A stretch of DNA of 64,000 bases from contig NZ_CP087879.1 of the NCBI RefSeq assembly GCF_021442325.1, positions 1,612,001 to 1,676,000 of the forward strand. The letters are read 5' to 3'. Shown here one piece after another: positions 1 to 8,472 of this stretch. The translations under genes and the position numbers were made by a program. This DNA comes from Agromyces marinus. Its GTDB lineage: Bacteria; Actinomycetota; Actinomycetes; Actinomycetales; Microbacteriaceae. The notes beneath the pieces are model-generated. The model saw nothing but the letters and a program-made list of their open reading frames with translations, was not told where the DNA came from and did not search any database. Each line of letters begins with the position of its first letter. The first letter of the stretch is position 1.

Positions 1-2
1 TC

Positions 3-101
3 GTCGACGACAGCGAGGCGCCGTCGCTCACGGTGATCGCCGACCAGGACGGCAACACGGGGGTGATCTGCGTCGACGCATCGGCCGCTCCCGAGCGCTG
101 A
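3..101 (+). CDS. 3' end of an unidentified protein (partial at window edge)
   Basis: A reading frame is open from the window edge for 32 codons and stops at TGA 99-101. The visible tail contains LTVIADQDGNTGVICVDAS, ending in SAAPER. It uses typical high-GC codons and runs toward the convergent gene that ends at 143. I do not recognise the family from this fragment; the start and most of the protein lie outside the window. Confidence 0.45.
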   Translation, partial: VDDSEAPSLTVIADQDGNTGVICVDASAAPER

Positions 102-142
102 CGCGCCTCGCGAGCCGCGAGCCGCGAGCCGCGAGGACGTCG

Positions 143-715
143 CTACCTCGCGTCCTCCCCCGCGGGCCGGAGGCGCAGCGCGACCGCTCCCGATCGGAAC
201 TCCCGGCGATCCACGAGTTCGAGTCGGATGCGCTCGCGCAGCCCGGCGAGCAACGTGGGCCCGTGCCCGGCGAGCACCGGCTGCACGACGAACAGGTACT
301 CGTCGATCAATCCGAGATCCGCCAACGCGAGGGGCAACGTCACGCCGCCCACGAACAGCTGCTCCCCCGATTCCTGCTTGAGCCGCCGGACCGCCGGACC
401 CAGGTCGCCTCGCACCGGCTCGGCGTTCCAATCGACCGCGTTCAGCGTGTTCGACACGACGTACTTCTTCGTGCGGTCGATGGTCTCGGCGAACGGGATC
501 TCCCACTCCCGCATCCAGTCCGGCCAAATGCCCGAGGCAGGCCGCCGCCACGCTTCCTGCATCATCTCGTAGGTCGTCCGCCCGAACAGCAGGGCGTCGG
601 CGCGTTCCATCTCAGCGGTCCAGAAGCGCATCGACTCCTCGTCGGGCGGAAGTCCCGCCTCGTGATGGACGCAGCCGTCGAGCGTGACGTTGATCGAGTA
701 TCGAAGCGGCTTCAT
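143..715 (-). CDS. RibD C-terminal-like (dihydrofolate reductase fold) protein
   Basis: A 190-residue protein of the stand-alone RibD_C/YyaP-YwjB family, which has the dihydrofolate-reductase fold and is assumed to bind NADPH; the substrates of these solo proteins are generally unknown. Visible family features are the N-terminal strand RYSINVTLDGCVHHE, the segment ADALLFGRTTYEMMQEAW around residues 40-57, the conserved KYVVSNTL near residue 84, and the cofactor-loop-like QLFVGGVTLPLALADLGLID around residues 119-138. The length is normal for the family. It is a single gene convergent with the partial gene at the window start. Physiological role unknown. Confidence 0.85.
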   Translation of the reverse strand: MKPLRYSINVTLDGCVHHEAGLPPDEESMRFWTAEMERADALLFGRTTYEMMQEAWRRPASGIWPDWMREWEIPFAETIDRTKKYVVSNTLNAVDWNAEPVRGDLGPAVRRLKQESGEQLFVGGVTLPLALADLGLIDEYLFVVQPVLAGHGPTLLAGLRERIRLELVDRREFRSGAVALRLRPAGEDAR

Positions 716-790
716 CTCATCGCCTCCCCCGGTGGCTGCCGCGCGTGCGGGCTGTGATCTGCACAGCCTACGGTCGGGCGCGCCCGCTCG

Positions 791-2389
791 CTACGCGAGC
801 TCGATGAGCTCCTGGTACTCGCGGCTCCAGTGGTCTTCCACGCCGTCGGGCATGATGAGCACGCGCTCGGGGTTCAGCGACTCGACCGCGCCGGGGTCGT
901 GGGAGACGAGCACGACGGCGCCCTCGTAGTGCGCGAGCGCGTCGAGGATCTCGGCGCGGCTGGCCGGGTCGAGGTTGTTCGTCGGTTCGTCGAGGAGCAG
1001 CACGTTCGCGCCCGACACGACGATCGTCGCGAGCGCGAGTCGCGTCTTCTCACCGCCGGAGAGCACGCCGGCGGGCTTGTGCACGTCGTCGCCGGTGAAC
1101 AGGAACGACCCGAGCACCTTGCGCGCCTCGGTCTCGGTGAGGTTCGGCGAGGCGCTGACCATGTTCTGCAGAACCGTGCGCGACACGTCGAGCGTCTCGT
1201 GCTCCTGCGCGTAGTAGCCGATGCGCAGGCCGTGTCCGGCGTCGACGACGCCCGTGTCGGGCCGGTCCACCCCCGCGAGGATGCGGAGCAGCGTGGTCTT
1301 GCCGGCGCCGTTCAGGCCGATGATGACGACCTTCGAGCCGCGGTCGATCGCGAGGTCGACGGCCGTGAAGATCTCGAGCGAGCCGTAGCTCTTGGACAGG
1401 TCGGCCGCGGTCAGCGGGGTGCGGCCGCAGGGCGCGGGCGTCGGGAAGCGGAGCTTGGCGACGCGGTCGACGGCCCGCACCTCCTCGAGCCCGGCGAGCA
1501 GCTTCTCGGCGCGTGCGACCATCTGGTGCGCCGCGGCGGCCTTGGATGCCTTCGCGCCGAACTTCGCGGCCTGCGCCTGGAGCACGCTCGCCTTCTTCTC
1601 GGCGTTCGCGCGCTCCTTCTTGCGGCGCTCCTCGTCGGCGGCGCGCTGGCGCAGGTAGTGCTTCCAGCCCATGTTGTAGATGTCGATGGCCGACCGGTTC
1701 GCGTCGAGGTAGAAGACGCGGTTGACGACCTCGCCGACGAGTTCGACGTCGTGGCTGATCACGATGACCCCGCCGCGGTAGCCCTTGAGGAACTCGCGCA
1801 ACCACACGACCGAGTCGGCGTCGAGGTGGTTCGTGGGCTCGTCGAGGATCATCGTGTCGGCGTCGGAGAACAGGATGCGCGCGAGTTCGATGCGGCGTCG
1901 CTGGCCGCCGGAGAGGGTCTTGAGCGGCTGGTCGAGGATCCGATCCGGCAGGTTGAGGTTCGACGCGATCGACGCGGCCTCGGCCTCGGCGGCGTACCCG
2001 CCGAGCGCGGTGAACCGGTCGGTGAGCGTGCCGAACCGCTTCATGGCCTTCTCGGCGACGGCGGGGTCGGCGGATCCCATCTGTTCGGACGCCTCGCGCA
2101 TGCCGACCACGATCGAGCCGAGCCCGCGGGCGTCGAGGATCCGGGTGCGCGCGAGCATGTCGGGGTCGCCCGAGCGGGGGTCCTGCGGCAGGTAGCCGAT
2201 CTCGCCCGTGCGGTCGATGCGACCGTCGGTGGGCTGGGTCTCGCCCGCGAGCGTCTTGGTGAGCGTGGTCTTGCCGGCGCCGTTGCGGCCGACGAGGCCG
2301 ATCTTGTCGCCCGCGGTGACGCGGAACTCGACGCCCTCCATGAGCAGGCGCGCGCCGACGCGGATCTCCAGGTCTTTGACGGCGAGCAC
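791..2389 (-). CDS. ABC-F family ATPase (ribosome-associated type)
   Basis: A 532-residue soluble protein with two ATP-binding cassettes and no membrane segments, as in ABC-F proteins, which act on ribosomes rather than transport. Cassette 1 has Walker A GRNGAGKT (residues 34-41), signature LSGGQRRR and Walker B ILDEPTNHLD. A charged linker follows (RRKKERANAEKKASVLQAQ), and cassette 2 has GLNGAGKT, LSGGEKTR and LLLDEPTNNLD. The reading frame stays open upstream to about 2971, but a GTG at 2389 preceded by GGAGG five bases upstream gives the family N-terminus MLAVKDLEIRVGARLL, so I place the start there. Whether it acts in translation quality control or antibiotic protection cannot be told from sequence. 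Confidence 0.93.
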   Translation of the reverse strand: MLAVKDLEIRVGARLLMEGVEFRVTAGDKIGLVGRNGAGKTTLTKTLAGETQPTDGRIDRTGEIGYLPQDPRSGDPDMLARTRILDARGLGSIVVGMREASEQMGSADPAVAEKAMKRFGTLTDRFTALGGYAAEAEAASIASNLNLPDRILDQPLKTLSGGQRRRIELARILFSDADTMILDEPTNHLDADSVVWLREFLKGYRGGVIVISHDVELVGEVVNRVFYLDANRSAIDIYNMGWKHYLRQRAADEERRKKERANAEKKASVLQAQAAKFGAKASKAAAAHQMVARAEKLLAGLEEVRAVDRVAKLRFPTPAPCGRTPLTAADLSKSYGSLEIFTAVDLAIDRGSKVVIIGLNGAGKTTLLRILAGVDRPDTGVVDAGHGLRIGYYAQEHETLDVSRTVLQNMVSASPNLTETEARKVLGSFLFTGDDVHKPAGVLSGGEKTRLALATIVVSGANVLLLDEPTNNLDPASRAEILDALAHYEGAVVLVSHDPGAVESLNPERVLIMPDGVEDHWSREYQELIELA

Positions 2390-2501
2390 GATGACCTCCG
2401 GGTCTGCGGGGTGCGGGGATGCGTGCCGAGCGGCACAGCCTGCCAGTCTACCGAAGGCAGAGCGGATGCCGCGTGTCGGCGGTCCACGCCAGACTGAGGC
2501 C

Positions 2502-3626
2502 ATGGCATCCGCTTCGATCGCATCGCCCGCGCGCGCTCGCGCGGTGCGCCTGCAGTCGCACGGCCTCCGCACGCTCGCCGACGATGCCGCCGCCGTCGTC
2601 GAGCGTCTCGGCGCCGTCCAGGCGCAGGATCTCGGTGCGGCCAAGTGGGCGATCGGCTCGCGCATGTCGGCGCCGAGCCCCGAGGCGGTCGACGCCGCGC
2701 TCGCGGGGCGGCGCGTCATCCGCTCCTGGCCCATGCGGGGCACCCTGCACATCCTGCCGACGCGGCTGCTGCGCTCGACCCTGGTGCTCACGTCGACGCG
2801 GGTCCACGCGTCTGCGCGGCGGCGGCGCGACCAGCTCGGGCTCGGCGAGGCCGAGTACCGCGCCGCGCGGCGCACCATCGAGGGTGCGCTCGCCGGCGGC
2901 CGCTCGGCGACGCGAGAAGAGCTGGCAGAGGGGTGGGCGGCCGCGGGCATCGAGCAGACCGCGGGTCGCACCTACCACCTCATCTGGTGGCTCGCGCTCG
3001 ACGGGGTGCTCTGCGGCGGCCCGGTCGACGGTCGCGTGCAGCACTTCGCGCTGCTCGACGAGTGGGCACCTTCGGGGCCCGACGAGCCCGTTTCCGCCGA
3101 GGCGTCGCTCGCCGAGCTCGTCACGGCCTACGTGAGGGGCCACGGCCCGGCGTCGCTCGCCGACTTCGCGTGGTGGTCGGGCCTGACGATGCGTGACGCG
3201 CGCACCGCACGTGCGGCTGCCGGCGCGCGTCTCGAGCTCTTCGACGGCGGCCGCGACACCCCGGAGCGGTTCATCGCTGCCGGAACGCTCGACGCCGGCT
3301 CCGCCCGACCGTCGGGCGCGTTCGCGCTCGCCGGGTTCGACGAGTACTTCCTCGGCTACGCCGACCGGTCGCTCGTCTGCGAGCCGCGATTCGCCGAGCG
3401 GGTCGTCCCCGGCCGCAACGGCGTGTTCCAGCCCGTGCTCGTGCTCGACGGGCGCGTCGTCGGAACCTGGGCGCGCGCCGGCACCGCGGCCAGGCCGCGG
3501 GCCGAGCTGCGCTGGTTCGAACCGGCGAGTGCGACCGCGGCCGGGCGGTTCACGCGCCCGATCGAGTCATGGGCGCGGTTCCATGGACTGGGCCTCCAGG
3601 GGATCGACTCGGTGCTCCCCGACTAG
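2502..3626 (+). CDS. Winged helix DNA-binding domain protein (HTH_42 / AlkZ-like)
   Basis: A 374-residue protein of the 'winged helix DNA-binding domain' family (HTH_42), which includes the DNA glycosylases AlkZ/YcaQ that act on interstrand crosslinks and bulky alkyl adducts. Family features are the VQAQDLGAAKWAIGSR segment near residues 33-48, RVIRSWPMRGTLHILP near residues 69-84, and the C-terminal GFDEYFLGYADRS. The QxQ catalytic motif of AlkZ corresponds here to VQAQ, so glycosylase activity is plausible but not shown. The ATG at 2502 is preferred over upstream codons because it begins the family-like N-terminus; the more distal frame overlaps the divergent ABC-F gene. Confidence 0.85.
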   Translation: MASASIASPARARAVRLQSHGLRTLADDAAAVVERLGAVQAQDLGAAKWAIGSRMSAPSPEAVDAALAGRRVIRSWPMRGTLHILPTRLLRSTLVLTSTRVHASARRRRDQLGLGEAEYRAARRTIEGALAGGRSATREELAEGWAAAGIEQTAGRTYHLIWWLALDGVLCGGPVDGRVQHFALLDEWAPSGPDEPVSAEASLAELVTAYVRGHGPASLADFAWWSGLTMRDARTARAAAGARLELFDGGRDTPERFIAAGTLDAGSARPSGAFALAGFDEYFLGYADRSLVCEPRFAERVVPGRNGVFQPVLVLDGRVVGTWARAGTAARPRAELRWFEPASATAAGRFTRPIESWARFHGLGLQGIDSVLPD

Positions 3627-3640
3627 CCGGAACCCCGCGT

Positions 3641-3677
3641 GCCGGTCGAACGGCCGCTCGCGGCTTGCTCGACCGGC
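3641..3677. terminator. Hairpin between convergent genes
   Basis: A perfect 9-bp inverted repeat (GCCGGTCGA at 3641-3649, TCGACCGGC at 3669-3677) lies in the 64-bp gap between the ends of the winged-helix gene and the convergent YceI gene, so it can serve both strands. There is no T-tract, as is common in high-GC actinobacteria. Confidence 0.55.
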
Positions 3678-3690
3678 CGGGGCGACGGGC

Positions 3691-4257
3691 TCAGTCCTGG
3701 ACGAGCTGCGCCTGCAGTTCGAGCGTGATCGTGACCTTCTCGCCGACGAGCAGGCCGCCGGTCTCGAGCGCGACGTTCCACACGAGGCCGAAGTCCTCGC
3801 GGTCGATGACGGTCTTCGCGGTCGCGCCGCCCTTGACGTTGCCGTACGGGTCGGTGCCGAATCCGCCGAACTCGAAGTCGAACGTCACGGGCTTGGTGAC
3901 CCCGCGGATGGTCAGGTCGCCGTCGACCTTGAAGTCGCCGTCCTCGACGCGGACGCCGGTCGATGCGAAGTCGATGGTGGGGTACTCCTCGGCGAGGAAG
4001 AAGTCGTTCGTGCGCAGGTGCGCGTCGCGGTTCGGCTCGTTCGTGTTGATCGAGGCGACCTCGGCGGTCGCGGTCACCTTCGAGTCGAGCGGGTCCTCAC
4101 CGGTGACGAACGTGGCGTCGAACCGCTCGAAGGTGCCCTTGACCTTGCTGATCATGAGGTGGCGGACGCTGAATCCGACCTCGCTGTGGGTGGGGTCGAT
4201 CGTCCAGGTTCCGGCGCGGTAGCCGGGGATCTCGATGGCGGTCGCAGTGGTGGTCAT
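3691..4257 (-). CDS. YceI family protein (lipocalin-like)
   Basis: A 188-residue YceI-fold protein, a beta-barrel family that binds isoprenoid-like lipids and is often induced under stress. Diagnostic pieces are GTWTIDPTHSEVGFSVRHLM near residues 16-35, the VASINTNEPNRDAHLRTNDFF segment around residues 67-87, and the late strands LTIRGVTKPVTFDFEFGG. No signal peptide is seen, so it is probably cytoplasmic. It is transcribed alone; the 74-bp gap before the GH3 lipoprotein gene probably holds its promoter. Confidence 0.92.
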   Translation of the reverse strand: MTTTATAIEIPGYRAGTWTIDPTHSEVGFSVRHLMISKVKGTFERFDATFVTGEDPLDSKVTATAEVASINTNEPNRDAHLRTNDFFLAEEYPTIDFASTGVRVEDGDFKVDGDLTIRGVTKPVTFDFEFGGFGTDPYGNVKGGATAKTVIDREDFGLVWNVALETGGLLVGEKVTITLELQAQLVQD

Positions 4258-4331
4258 TCGGTCGTACTCCTGATCGTTGCGTTCGCGGCCGGCACGGCCA
4301 CGTTCTATGCGAACGCATCGAGGATGGGGTT

Positions 4332-5537
4332 CTATTCCCCGCCGTCGCCTTCCCCGGCGACCTCGGCGAGTTCGCGACGCAGCTCCAGCACCCGCGTCGC
4401 CGCGTCATCGAGCCGCGCGGCCGGGATCCGCCCGGACTCGACGGCGCCCGCGATCGAGGCCGCCAGGCCGTCCACGCTGATGCCGAACTCAGACGGATCG
4501 GCCGGGAGCACGTACAGCAGCAGGTCGCCGCCCGCCGCGACCGCTCGGATCGCGTTCTCCCCGGGATCGCGGTACTCGGCGAGCCCGTTGTGCTGCAGCA
4601 TGAGCATGTCGTCGGTCACGACGACGCCGTCGAACCCGAGCTCGTCGCGCAGGATGCGATGCCACTCCGCAGACAGCGACGCGGGCGCGGCATCCACCGC
4701 CGGGTAGGCCAGGTGCCCGGTCATCACGAGTTCGACCTCCGCCTCGGCCGCCGCTCGGAACGGCGCCGCTGGGCCCGCCCGCCAGTCGTCGATCCCGAGC
4801 GGCGCCGACGGCACCGATACGTGCGAATCGCCGGGAGCCGCGCCGTGGCCGGGGAAGTGCTTCACGGTGCTCGCGACGAGTCCGCGCTCGCCCTCGACCG
4901 CCGCCGCGACCCGCTCGGCGGCGGACACGGGCTCGGTGCCGAGCACGCGGTCGTAGATGAACGACCCGGGATCGTCCGTGACGTCGGCCACGATCCCGAA
5001 GTTGACGTTGACCCCGGATGCCGCGAGGACGCCGGCGCGCGAGGCGAACGCCTCGCGGGTCGCAGCCGGCGGCTGCCCCACGAGGTCCCACGGCGCGGGC
5101 GCCGGGTCCCAGTCGATGCGGCTGACGATGCCGCCCTCCTGGTCGATGCCGATGAGCGTCGCGGCCTCCGGGTCGGCCTGCAGCGCAGCGGTGAGCTCGC
5201 CGAGCGCCGCGGCATCCGCTGGAATGTTGTCGCCCATGAGGATGACCCCGGCCACGCCCTGGTCGATGAGCTCGCGCATCGCACCGGGATCGGTTCCCGG
5301 CGCGTGGAGCATGAGCAGCGACGCCGCCTTCTGCTCGACGCTCATCTCGGCGACCCGTTCGGCGGCCCACTCCGCCGGGGTCGAGGCCGTCGGAGACGGT
5401 GCGGGCGACGGGCTCGGGGCGCGCTGCGTCGTCTCGGTCGGCGCGACCGCGCTGCCCGGCGAACCGCAGCCGGCCAGGAGCGCCGACGTGCCGACGAGCG
5501 CGAGCACGGTCACAGCCGTACGGAGGATGCGACGCAT
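4332..5537 (-). CDS. Glycoside hydrolase family 3 lipoprotein (beta-N-acetylhexosaminidase-like)
   Basis: A 401-residue secreted lipoprotein: basic N-terminus MRRILRTAV, hydrophobic stretch, and lipobox LLAGC with the lipidated Cys near residue 24. A Ser/Pro/Thr-rich linker follows, then a GH3 N-terminal TIM barrel. GH3/NagZ motifs are visible: GIDQEGGIVSRI, the K-H-F-P-G-H-G loop VKHFPGHGAAPGDSH that positions the catalytic His, and GFDGVVVTDDMLM, whose Asp is the expected nucleophile. The likely substrate is beta-1,4-linked GlcNAc in peptidoglycan fragments or chitin oligomers. The lipidated form suggests action on the outer face of the membrane, unlike cytoplasmic NagZ. Confidence 0.92.
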   Translation of the reverse strand: MRRILRTAVTVLALVGTSALLAGCGSPGSAVAPTETTQRAPSPSPAPSPTASTPAEWAAERVAEMSVEQKAASLLMLHAPGTDPGAMRELIDQGVAGVILMGDNIPADAAALGELTAALQADPEAATLIGIDQEGGIVSRIDWDPAPAPWDLVGQPPAATREAFASRAGVLAASGVNVNFGIVADVTDDPGSFIYDRVLGTEPVSAAERVAAAVEGERGLVASTVKHFPGHGAAPGDSHVSVPSAPLGIDDWRAGPAAPFRAAAEAEVELVMTGHLAYPAVDAAPASLSAEWHRILRDELGFDGVVVTDDMLMLQHNGLAEYRDPGENAIRAVAAGGDLLLYVLPADPSEFGISVDGLAASIAGAVESGRIPAARLDDAATRVLELRRELAEVAGEGDGGE

Positions 5538-5578
5538 CCGGCGAGTCTACGCGGCCCGGCTTCGGCAGGCCCCTCGGC

Positions 5579-5848
5579 CTACCAGATGACGCCCCCGCCG
5601 ATCGAGATGCCGCCCCAGGTGAGCGCGATGAAGATCGCGGCGAACACGACCGGTGCGATGCCCTTGCCGCTGCGCGCGAGCCCCTTCAGCAGGGCGATCA
5701 CCGCGAGCACGGCGGCGATGATCGACAGGCCGCCGCCGACGATGAGCCCGATGAACAGCGGGATGGGCATGAGCAGGAGCCCGGCCAGCGCGACCCAGAA
5801 TGCGGCCCAGGCGGTCGGATTGGAGCGGCTCTCGGCGGAAGAAGTCAT
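5579..5848 (-). CDS. Small membrane protein, DUF4190-like
   Basis: 89 residues with two or three hydrophobic segments (AFWVALAGLLLMPIPLFIGL, LSIIAAVLAVIALLKGL, VVFAAIFIALTWGGISIGG). The layout, with a short polar head, N-terminal residues SNPTAW and Gly-rich turns, resembles small DUF4190-type actinobacterial proteins. A TAATAG box lies only a few bases upstream of the ATG, so the transcript may be nearly leaderless. Divergent from the MpaB-like gene across a 62-bp gap. Function unknown. Confidence 0.75.
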   Translation of the reverse strand: MTSSAESRSNPTAWAAFWVALAGLLLMPIPLFIGLIVGGGLSIIAAVLAVIALLKGLARSGKGIAPVVFAAIFIALTWGGISIGGGVIW

Positions 5849-5910
5849 CCTCTATTATCCCGCGCGCCGCCCGCCTTCGGCCGACGGCCCGCAGCGTGGA
5901 GACTGGTGTG

Positions 5911-6738
5911 GTGACCATTGCCGACGCCGGAGCCGACCACGCGACCCTGCGGGCCCACGCCGCGGATGCCACCCTCATGGCCGGTGGGGCCGCCGCGATC
6001 CTCCTGCAACTGGCCGACCCTCGTGTGGCGGCCGGCGTGGGCAGGCACAGCCGATTCCGCGAGCGGCCCCTGGACCGACTGGTCGCGACGCACGCCTACC
6101 TCACCGCGCTCGTGTTCGGCGACGAGCGCGACATCCGTCACGTCACGCGCGTGGTCGACGCGCGCCACGCGAACGTCCGCTCGGATGGCGAACCCGCCTA
6201 CGACGCGATGGATCCCGATGCGCAGCGCTGGGTGGCGGCGACCCTGCTCGCGGTCGCCCTCGAGCTCGAGGAGCGTCTGAGCGGAGCTCCCCTCGACGGA
6301 TCGACGGCCGACGCGCTCGTGCGCGGGTACGCACCGATCGCGGCGCGACTGCAGGGCGGACCCGCCGGCTGGCCCGGGACCCGCGACGCGTTCGACGCGT
6401 GGTGGGCCGAACGCGTCGCGGGTCTCGTCGTCGGAGACGAGGCCCGGGCGATCGCTCGCGACCTCCTCGCCGGGACCGGCCTGCCCCGGGCCCTCGTGCC
6501 GCTCATGGCGCCCGTCCGACTCATCACGGCGGCGCTGCTGCCACCCGGGCTGCGTGCGGCGTACGGGTTCCGATGGACGCCCCGCGCCGAACGCACCGCG
6601 CATGCCTGGCTGGGCGCACTCCGGGTCCTGCGGGTCGTCCTCCCGGCACGCGTTCGCGCGATCCCGACGCGGATCTCCCTTCGTCGGCTGCGGCGGCCCA
6701 GCCGCTACTCTGGGAGGGACCCGCGAGGACGAGGATGA
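5911..6738 (+). CDS. MpaB family (DUF2236) oxygenase-like protein
   Basis: About 275 residues of the MpaB/DUF2236 family, named after the rubber oxygenase/mycophenolic-acid pathway protein, which binds heme or a metal and is redox active. Family features are the N-terminal MAGGAAAILLQLADPRVAAGV, RFRERPLDRLVATHAYLT, and the DEARAIARDLLAG segment in the C-terminal half. Two adjacent GTG codons (5908 and 5911) follow a GGAGA element; I chose the second. Its stop (6736-6738) overlaps the ATG of the Lrp regulator, so the two are probably co-translated. Substrate unknown. Confidence 0.82.
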   Translation: MTIADAGADHATLRAHAADATLMAGGAAAILLQLADPRVAAGVGRHSRFRERPLDRLVATHAYLTALVFGDERDIRHVTRVVDARHANVRSDGEPAYDAMDPDAQRWVAATLLAVALELEERLSGAPLDGSTADALVRGYAPIAARLQGGPAGWPGTRDAFDAWWAERVAGLVVGDEARAIARDLLAGTGLPRALVPLMAPVRLITAALLPPGLRAAYGFRWTPRAERTAHAWLGALRVLRVVLPARVRAIPTRISLRRLRRPSRYSGRDPRGRG

Positions 6739-7229
6739 CCCAGAACGCACCGCATCACGGCGAACCGCTCGATGCCATCGACCGGCGCATCGTCGCCGAG
6801 CTCAGCCGCGACGGCCGTCTCTCGGTGCGCACCCTCGCCGAGCGCGTGCACGTCTCGCGGACCGCGGCGCACAATCGCGTCATCTCGCTGCAGCAGCGCG
6901 GGGTCATCACCGGGTTCGGGGCGCAGATCGACCGGAAGTCGATCGGACTGAATATCTCCGCCCTCGTGGTGGTCCGGATCGGCGACGTCTCGTGGGAGGC
7001 GATCGCGGCCAAGCTCGCCACCCTCCCCTTCGTCGAGAAGGTCCAGGCAGTCTCGGGCGACATCGACATCATCCTCACCGTGAGCGCACCCGACCACGAG
7101 CAGCTCAGCCAGGCGATCCTGCGCGACATCCACGACATGCCCGGCGTCGTCTCCACTCGATCGCACCTGATCCTCGAAGAACTCGACGGCCGGCCCCCCG
7201 CGCAGTCGCTGGACATCTGGCGCGCCTGA
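6735..7229 (+). CDS. Lrp/AsnC family transcriptional regulator
   Basis: 164 residues with the two-part Lrp/AsnC layout. The N-terminal helix-turn-helix (DAIDRRIVAELSRDGRLS, then LAERVHVSRTAAHNRVISLQ) is followed by the RAM ligand-binding domain (LNISALVVVRIGD, VEKVQAVSGDIDIILTVSA). The ATG overlaps the MpaB-family stop by four bases. The next gene in the same direction starts a branched-chain 2-oxoacid dehydrogenase operon 109 bp downstream, and Lrp-type BkdR proteins are known activators of such operons in other bacteria; control of that operon, with branched-chain amino acids as effector, is therefore a reasonable inference. Confidence 0.92.
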   Translation: MTQNAPHHGEPLDAIDRRIVAELSRDGRLSVRTLAERVHVSRTAAHNRVISLQQRGVITGFGAQIDRKSIGLNISALVVVRIGDVSWEAIAAKLATLPFVEKVQAVSGDIDIILTVSAPDHEQLSQAILRDIHDMPGVVSTRSHLILEELDGRPPAQSLDIWRA

Positions 7230-7244
7230 CCCCGCCTTCGCGGG

Positions 7245-7282
7245 ACGAACGGTTCGACTTTCCGCCGCCGCGAGCCGTTCGT
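7245..7282. promoter_or_regulatory. Inverted repeat upstream of the dehydrogenase operon, possible operator
   Basis: ACGAACGG (7245-7252) and CCGTTCGT (7275-7282) form a perfect 8-bp inverted repeat with a 22-bp spacer in the 109-bp gap between the Lrp gene and the E1alpha gene. It could be an Lrp-type operator or a terminator of the regulator transcript. It does not resemble the E. coli Lrp consensus. Confidence 0.35.
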
Positions 7283-7338
7283 TCACGGTTGACTCGGACT
7301 CCCAGCGGGGTGCCGTCAGACTGACGCACCATGGCCAC

Positions 7339-8472
7339 ATGAGCCTCAATGTCGAGCATCACGACACCCGCGTCCTACCCTCCGAGAAACCCCTCCGGTT
7401 GCTCGACAACGCCGGGCACGCCCTGCACGGGCGCGAGACCGGCGGCTTCGAGCTGCCGCCCATCGACACGCTGCTCGAGCTGTACCGGCGCATGGTCGTC
7501 GCCCGCCGCTTCGACGTCCAGGTCACCGCACTGACCAAGCAGGGCCGGCTCGCGACGTATCCGTCCGCGTACGGACAGGAGGCGTGCGAGATCGGCGTCG
7601 TCTCGGCGATCACGCCCGACGACTGGTTCTTCCCGACCTACCGCGACAGCATCGCGCTGCTCACCCGCGGGCTCGCGCCGGGCGAGATCCTCCAGTCCTT
7701 CCGCGGCGACTGGCACAACGGCTGGGACCAGCACGAGCACCGCACCGCCGCGATGGCGACCCCGCTCGCGACCCAGGCCCTGCACGCCGTGGGGCTCGCC
7801 CACGCAGCCCGCCTCCGGCAGGACCCGATCGTGACCCTCACCTTCCTCGGCGACGGCGCGACGAGCGAGGGCGACGCGCACGAGGCGTTCAACTTCGCCG
7901 CCGTGTGGCAGACCCCGACCGTGTTCCTCGTGCAGAACAACCAGTTCGCGATCAGCACGCCGCTCGCGCGTCAGACGCACGCGACGACGCTGGCAGACAA
8001 GGGCGTCGGGTACGGCATGCCCGGCTACCACGTCGACGGCAACGACATCGCCGCGATGCACGCCGTCGCGACCGCAGCCGTCGAACGTGCCCGCGTGGGC
8101 GGCGGACCCACGCTCATCGAGGGCGTGACGTACCGGATCGAACCGCACACGAACTCCGACGACCCCACGCGCTACCGGCAGTCGCGCGACGTCGAGCACT
8201 GGAAGCGGCGCGACCCGATCGAGCGCCTCGAGAAGTACCTCGTCTCCGAGGGGGCCCTCACCGACGACATCCGCGCCGAGATCACCGAGACCGGCGAGGA
8301 GCTCGCCGCGCGCACCCGCGACGCGATGAGCGAGGCGCCCGAGCTCGACCCGCTCGAACTCTTCGATCACGTCTACGCCCGCCCGCGCACGGCGCTCGTC
8401 GAGCAGCGCGCCGCCCTCGAGACCGAGCTCGCGACGCACGCCGCTGCCGCGACGGAGGTGGCCGCCCGATGA
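7339..8472 (+). CDS. Branched-chain 2-oxoacid (or pyruvate) dehydrogenase E1 component, alpha subunit
   Basis: 377 residues; the thiamine-pyrophosphate-binding half of the heterotetrameric E1 enzyme that decarboxylates 2-oxoacids and acylates the lipoyl group of E2. The TPP motif is GDGATSEGDAHEAFNFAAVW running into FLVQNNQFAIS (around residues 172-200). The phosphorylation-loop region (TYRIEPHTNSDDPTRYR) is also present. The start ATG at 7339 agrees with homolog length. Its stop overlaps the E1beta ATG (8469-8472). The Lrp neighbour and the alpha/beta/E2 order favour a branched-chain substrate (valine, leucine and isoleucine breakdown or anteiso fatty-acid primer supply), but pyruvate cannot be excluded. 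Confidence 0.93.
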   Translation: MSLNVEHHDTRVLPSEKPLRLLDNAGHALHGRETGGFELPPIDTLLELYRRMVVARRFDVQVTALTKQGRLATYPSAYGQEACEIGVVSAITPDDWFFPTYRDSIALLTRGLAPGEILQSFRGDWHNGWDQHEHRTAAMATPLATQALHAVGLAHAARLRQDPIVTLTFLGDGATSEGDAHEAFNFAAVWQTPTVFLVQNNQFAISTPLARQTHATTLADKGVGYGMPGYHVDGNDIAAMHAVATAAVERARVGGGPTLIEGVTYRIEPHTNSDDPTRYRQSRDVEHWKRRDPIERLEKYLVSEGALTDDIRAEITETGEELAARTRDAMSEAPELDPLELFDHVYARPRTALVEQRAALETELATHAAAATEVAAR